From the NCBI GenBank assembly GCA_023137075.1, contig JAGLQA010000621.1:1-5492 (forward strand): a stretch of 5,492 nucleotides of DNA, read 5' to 3'. The notes beneath the pieces are model-generated. The model was given only the letters and a program-made list of their open reading frames with translations. It did no database searches and was not told the DNA's origin. The position numbers were made by a program, and so were the translations under genes. How positions within the stretch are numbered: the stretch's first letter is position 1; every line of letters begins with the position of its first letter. This DNA is from Candidatus Aminicenantota bacterium. GTDB taxonomy: Bacteria > Acidobacteriota > Aminicenantia > UBA2199. Below are positions 5,409-5,492 of this stretch, one piece after another.

Positions 5409-5492
5409 TCATATGGTGGGATATTTTTTTTTCGGCTGCACAACAAGAATGGTTCCCTGCAAATTCATTTCCATGCCGTTTTGCTCTAAAAA
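5409..5492 (-). CDS. possible C-terminal fragment of a gene entering from the right edge
   Basis: On the minus strand this frame is open from the window edge for 27 codons to a TGA at 5409-5411, ending NLQGTILVVQPKKKYPTI. The hydrophobic-then-basic pattern is protein-like, but no family can be named. It would be convergent with the glycosyltransferase, leaving 89 bases between stops. The opposite strand is also open from an ATG at 5413, but it has no ribosome-binding site and an odd Phe/Cys-rich composition. Confidence is low because 84 bases can stay open by chance. Confidence 0.25.
   Translation of the reverse strand, partial: FLEQNGMEMNLQGTILVVQPKKKYPTI

Noticed and set aside
5374..5432. 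CACCAT (5374-5379) and ATGGTG (5413-5418) inverted repeat followed by nine T's, as a terminator
   Set aside because: The loop is 33 bases, the inner pairing is weak and asymmetric, and the T-run could instead be lysine codons of a minus-strand gene.

Overview
The window holds three complete genes, a scrap of a possible gene at each edge, and an unusual pair of nearly identical 5' leader elements. Moderate GC, Shine-Dalgarno starts, sigma-70-type promoters and exported proteins mark it as bacterial chromosomal DNA. An exported serine hydrolase ending in TPRs, a secreted CARDB protein and a DUF2723 membrane glycosyltransferase would fit an environmental, diderm-type lineage such as Acidobacteriota/Aminicenantes. 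That placement is a loose inference from domain style only. There is no phage, CRISPR, transposase, tRNA or rRNA signal.

Layout. Bases 1-27 may be the last codons of an upstream gene. Bases 28-317 are a long hairpin-rich leader. Bases 318-2540 (+) encode an exported class C beta-lactamase-fold serine hydrolase with two tandem C-terminal beta repeats and TPRs. A bidirectional intrinsic terminator spans its stop codon. Bases 2586-3485 (-) encode a convergent secreted protein with a signal peptide, a CARDB domain and an unrecognised C-terminal beta-rich domain. Bases 3486-3813 are a divergent intergenic region with two good sigma-70-type promoters back to back. Bases 3814-5319 (+) encode a DUF2723/TMEM260-like multi-pass membrane glycosyltransferase. 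Bases 5320-5492 are mostly non-coding, possibly with the tail of a minus-strand gene entering from the right edge.

Most notable point. The leaders of the hydrolase and of the CARDB protein, two unrelated genes facing each other, carry the same element of about 80 bp (204-285 on +, 3497-3574 on -). Over 78 aligned bases 73 match, with one 4-base gap. Identity stops just before the CARDB gene's ribosome-binding site, and the only length-variable part still forms a hairpin in both copies although its arms differ. The predicted CARDB promoter lies upstream of the element, so at least that copy should be transcribed as 5' UTR. The simplest reading is a shared cis-regulatory RNA leader or regulator site coupling the two exported proteins. 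A small repeat family, or a gene cassette bracketed by inverted repeats, are alternatives. The glycosyltransferase has its own promoter and lacks the element, so it is probably a separate unit.
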